Part shown: positions 26,564 to 28,898 of the stretch, in pieces | Layout of the letters: every line of letters starts with the position of its first letter | Position numbering within the stretch: position 1 is the stretch's first letter | Source of the DNA: a virus | Virus record (IMG/VR): IMGVR_UViG_3300042557_000443 | Span: 1-28,898 of that record | Length of the DNA: 28,898 nt | Direction: 5' to 3' (one strand) | Position numbers and translations under genes: made by a program | Notes under the pieces: generated by a model | Told to the model about the DNA's origin: nothing | Database searches by the model: none | Seen by the model: the letters and a program-made list of their open reading frames with translations, nothing else

Positions 26564-28552
26564 GGCCTGTTGTAGCTGGAATTGGTAAGCCTCCATGTAT
26601 TTCTGGAGACGACCACCAAAGGCTTCATCAGACTGTGCGCGTTGCATAATGTCGGGTTGCTGGACATACGCTTGAACCATCTGCATTGCAATCTGTGCGC
26701 CGTTTGGTTGCGCCGGAACCTCGATTCCTGCAAAGATCTTAGCGAGGTCGTCAGTGACGTTCTTAGCAACCTTCTGTTGCGCTTCCTCGACTGGTTGCAG
26801 AACGTAGTCCGCAAAGATCGGGTTGATGCTAGACGCGGTAAACTCAAGGAGTTTGTTGATATCGAGAACCCCGTTGCGATCAAGCTGGACAAGCGAAACC
26901 ATGTTTTTGAGTTGGGTCTCAGCAGTCTCTGGATCAGTGGTCAACGAGTCAAAGGAAACCGTGATGCTAAAGTTCTCGTCAGGATTGCCCTTGGTCATTG
27001 TTTGAGGATTCGGATTGCCGGTAACTTGGAAGAACACTTCGTCCGGTCCCATGCGCTGATACAGCTTCCATGCCATGTTAAGCACGTCGCGGACATGATC
27101 GAGGAACTTGCCAACGTAGAATTGTTGACGGGCAACCGTAAGCGGGTTTGTAAGATCCAATCCGACAGCACGGTCTGCCTGCGCTCGCATAGATACCTCG
27201 GACTCAATGGAACCTTGGTCCATCTGAGGAACTGGTCCCCACGCGATCTCGCCAAGGCGGCGGTAAGGAACGCGACGGCCCGGACCCCAATCGGAAGGAG
27301 GACGGCCAGCAGGGTGCATCAGCGGTGGCAAGGTTGCCAACGACGCACGGTCAATCCGGCTGTCACGCTCAGTTTTGATTTGCATCTGCGGACCACGGAG
27401 AATATCCGAGAATGTTTGCACTTCATACATCCGCTTCTGGTCATTGGCTAGTCGAGTCACAACAAACGGGTAGTCATCGTATCCATTGAGAAGTTCATGC
27501 TTTGCGTAGCCGTCCGTAGTTGGGTGGAAGACGGTGCAGTAGATACCTTCGCTGCCGTCCTCTTCGTCAATCAATCGCTGGTAGCCGTAAACCACCATCA
27601 CCAAGTCGTTGTCATCTGTGATTGGCAAGCGCGTCTGAGTCTTCACCTTCTCGCCGTCGAGATACATGGAATCTTTCCCACGAAGATTGGAAATGGCGTT
27701 ATCAACCCATTTGCGGTCCCAACCCTCGTTCGTTACCTTTTTCTCAAGTTCTTGGGCCGTCAAGAACGTGCGCCAGAAGACGTAAGGAGCGCGTTGTGGG
27801 TCTGATACATAGGGCGGAAACAGCACCTCTCCATCCGGGGCACAGGAATAGACAACTGGGCAATCAACGGTTTGACGTGGAATCGGGATTTCAGAAGCCC
27901 CCGTCTTTCGCAGTTCCCTGATTGCTTTCTTTGTCCGCTTGTTTGACAAGTCTGGAAACGCTTGCTGGATCAACTCGATCAGCATCTCGTCATCGTTTCC
28001 ATCAATAATAAGGTTCGCTAGATCGGTGGATTGTTGGGCAATTTGGTCGATGGTGACTTGTTGCAAATATGTTCTTTTTTCTCGTTTCCATCCAACATAG
28101 GAGACCATAATCCCCTTCTCTAGCAAATAGTTCGCACCCAACTCCATTTGGTTCTTAAAGTCAGGAATGTAGGTCGAGCGCATCCACTTAAGGAACGACG
28201 ACACAACAGAAGCTCGCGGCATTGAAGCCATGGACGTCGGGAACGCCTTAATGTGGCTACGCTGAAGAGCTTGGTCAAACAAGGACACATACATGTCAAT
28301 CCGCTCTCCAACAACGTTGACCTCCTGATCGGAAGCACCTTGCCACGGAAACGCGTTGGCCCCGTTCTTACGAAGATCGTCAGACTTGCCGTCCCAGATG
28401 TTGCGGCGGTCATTATAAGACCTCAGGCAAGACTCAAAATAGTATTCAAGATCAATGAGGCAGGTATCATACGCATCAATAAGCGCGTTGACGTCCGGTT
28501 CTTTGTCGGCGTAAATAAGAGACTCGTCCTCTAGTTCGTGTGATTCAATCAT
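26486..28552 (-). CDS. Portal protein, 688 aa
   Basis: Podovirus-type portal: N-terminal helical region (DTCLIDLEYYFESCLRSYND), a wing/clip region with ANAFPWQGASDQEVNVVGER and IDMYVSLFDQALQRSH, a stretch LPPLMHPAGRPPSDWGPGRR, then stem/crown helices including MRAQADRAVGLDLTNPLTVA and RQQFYVGKFLDHVRDVLNMA. The Gln-rich C-terminus (MQMVQAYVQQPDIMQRAQSD) is the crown/barrel-like end. It forms the dodecameric DNA gate at the capsid vertex. The start overlaps the upstream stop as ATGA; the stop overlaps the HNH gene start. Confidence 0.85.
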   Translation of the reverse strand: MIESHELEDESLIYADKEPDVNALIDAYDTCLIDLEYYFESCLRSYNDRRNIWDGKSDDLRKNGANAFPWQGASDQEVNVVGERIDMYVSLFDQALQRSHIKAFPTSMASMPRASVVSSFLKWMRSTYIPDFKNQMELGANYLLEKGIMVSYVGWKREKRTYLQQVTIDQIAQQSTDLANLIIDGNDDEMLIELIQQAFPDLSNKRTKKAIRELRKTGASEIPIPRQTVDCPVVYSCAPDGEVLFPPYVSDPQRAPYVFWRTFLTAQELEKKVTNEGWDRKWVDNAISNLRGKDSMYLDGEKVKTQTRLPITDDNDLVMVVYGYQRLIDEEDGSEGIYCTVFHPTTDGYAKHELLNGYDDYPFVVTRLANDQKRMYEVQTFSDILRGPQMQIKTERDSRIDRASLATLPPLMHPAGRPPSDWGPGRRVPYRRLGEIAWGPVPQMDQGSIESEVSMRAQADRAVGLDLTNPLTVARQQFYVGKFLDHVRDVLNMAWKLYQRMGPDEVFFQVTGNPNPQTMTKGNPDENFSITVSFDSLTTDPETAETQLKNMVSLVQLDRNGVLDINKLLEFTASSINPIFADYVLQPVEEAQQKVAKNVTDDLAKIFAGIEVPAQPNGAQIAMQMVQAYVQQPDIMQRAQSDEAFGGRLQKYMEAYQFQLQQAQNAEIGRIGTTPAQMGGIRTQDMAQ

Positions 28553-28839
28553 AATGCGTATTCGTAATAGTCTTCGGGGTCAGCTGATACTAGGCACACT
28601 TTAATGCGTTTGCCAACAAGTTTATTTGATAAGCGTGCCGGACATTTCACCGGAACGGCTAATCCATCCATACGCACAATGACCCAGCTTGGGTTGTTGC
28701 AAACACGCATAACAATGAAATCCTCATCAATTTGTTGATTAATAAGGCTGTCAAGGCTGCATGAAGACTCATCAATGGTGATGGTCTTCTTAGCAGGACG
28801 ACCACGTTTGGCTGCTTTCTTAGGTGTCGGTGGATTCAT
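28549..28839 (-). CDS. Unknown protein upstream of portal, 96 aa
   Basis: N-terminus is basic and Pro/Lys-rich with an AT-hook-like core (PKKAAKRGRPAKKTI, GRP flanked by basic residues), followed by an acidic stretch and then a compact strand-rich part (FIVMRVCNNPSWVIVRMDGL, KVCLVSADPEDYYEY). It may bind DNA through the GRP motif. It overlaps the portal start (ATGA) and the end of an upstream gene by 20 bases. No family recognised. Confidence 0.65.
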   Translation of the reverse strand: MNPPTPKKAAKRGRPAKKTITIDESSCSLDSLINQQIDEDFIVMRVCNNPSWVIVRMDGLAVPVKCPARLSNKLVGKRIKVCLVSADPEDYYEYAL

Positions 28840-28898
28840 TTGGAAGTGTTTTCTGAAAGTCTTTAATGACTGATTGTAAAATATTTAGTTCTTGGGTG
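28820..28898 (-). CDS. C-terminal end of an upstream gene, cut by window edge
   Basis: An open frame enters from the right edge and ends at TAA (28822-28820): TQELNILQSVIKDFQKTLPN, then ESTDT. It overlaps the following gene's start by 20 bases, as seen elsewhere in this unit. Only 25 residues are visible; by position it could be the terminase or a small protein, which cannot be decided here. Confidence 0.45.
   Translation of the reverse strand, partial: TQELNILQSVIKDFQKTLPNESTDT

Noticed and set aside
26582-27451. 289-codon plus-strand frame opposite the portal gene
   Set aside because: Antisense shadow of the portal protein, no family pattern.

Overview
The window is part of a tailed double-stranded DNA phage genome or prophage-like contig. 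It looks podovirus-like: there is a T7/P22-style set of portal, scaffold, SU10-type (DUF5309-like) major capsid protein, head-tail adaptor and long nozzle-like tail protein, and no tape measure, tail tube or sheath gene is visible. The host is not identifiable from the sequence. A lysis-cassette lipoprotein next to an amidase suggests a Gram-negative host. Most genes lack a Shine-Dalgarno sequence and instead start after A/C-rich leaders such as CAAACAAA-ATG, a habit known from Bacteroidota and some other phyla. The promoters I can see are TTGACA/TAAAAT-like, which fits Bacteroidota less well.

Layout: (1) 1-4271, minus strand: a cut-off structural gene, a 902-aa tail protein, a small structural protein and an HNH endonuclease gene with its own promoter. 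(2) 4272-5373: a 1.1-kb stretch without convincing genes, carrying divergent promoters, two families of short repeats and dyads; it is the likely control and perhaps origin region. (3) 5374-15829, plus strand: a dense early operon of small genes, with many ATGA stop-start overlaps. It holds a zinc-finger HNH endonuclease, a DnaA-domain-IV-like protein, ERF annealing protein, RecE-like exonuclease, SSB, RuvC-like resolvase, a nucleotide pyrophosphohydrolase-like protein (DUF5664/MazZ-like) and a DnaC-like helicase loader. (4) 15830-16020: facing terminators. (5) 16021-28898, minus strand: late genes, read from right to left as an unknown protein, portal, second HNH, small proteins, scaffold, capsid, decoration-like protein, adaptor, tail and fibre proteins (one with an S74 chaperone), a cassette of tiny membrane/lipoprotein lysis genes with an amidase, a metallophosphoesterase and a winged-helix-like protein. 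Both window ends cut minus-strand genes, so regions 1 and 5 may be one late unit joined through sequence not shown. No terminase, DNA polymerase, integrase or repressor is recognisable.

How it fits together: the early genes suggest replication by host machinery (a loader and an initiator-like protein but no polymerase), plus a Red/ERF-style recombination set of exonuclease, annealing protein, SSB and resolvase.

Most notable items: a complete circularly permuted (type II) hammerhead ribozyme at 6960-7011; an HNH gene whose C-terminus is a second copy of the portal protein's C-terminus; an in-frame amber codon inside an otherwise intact winged-helix gene at 14376-14579; a possible structured RNA at 9821-9906; and the repeat-rich control region.
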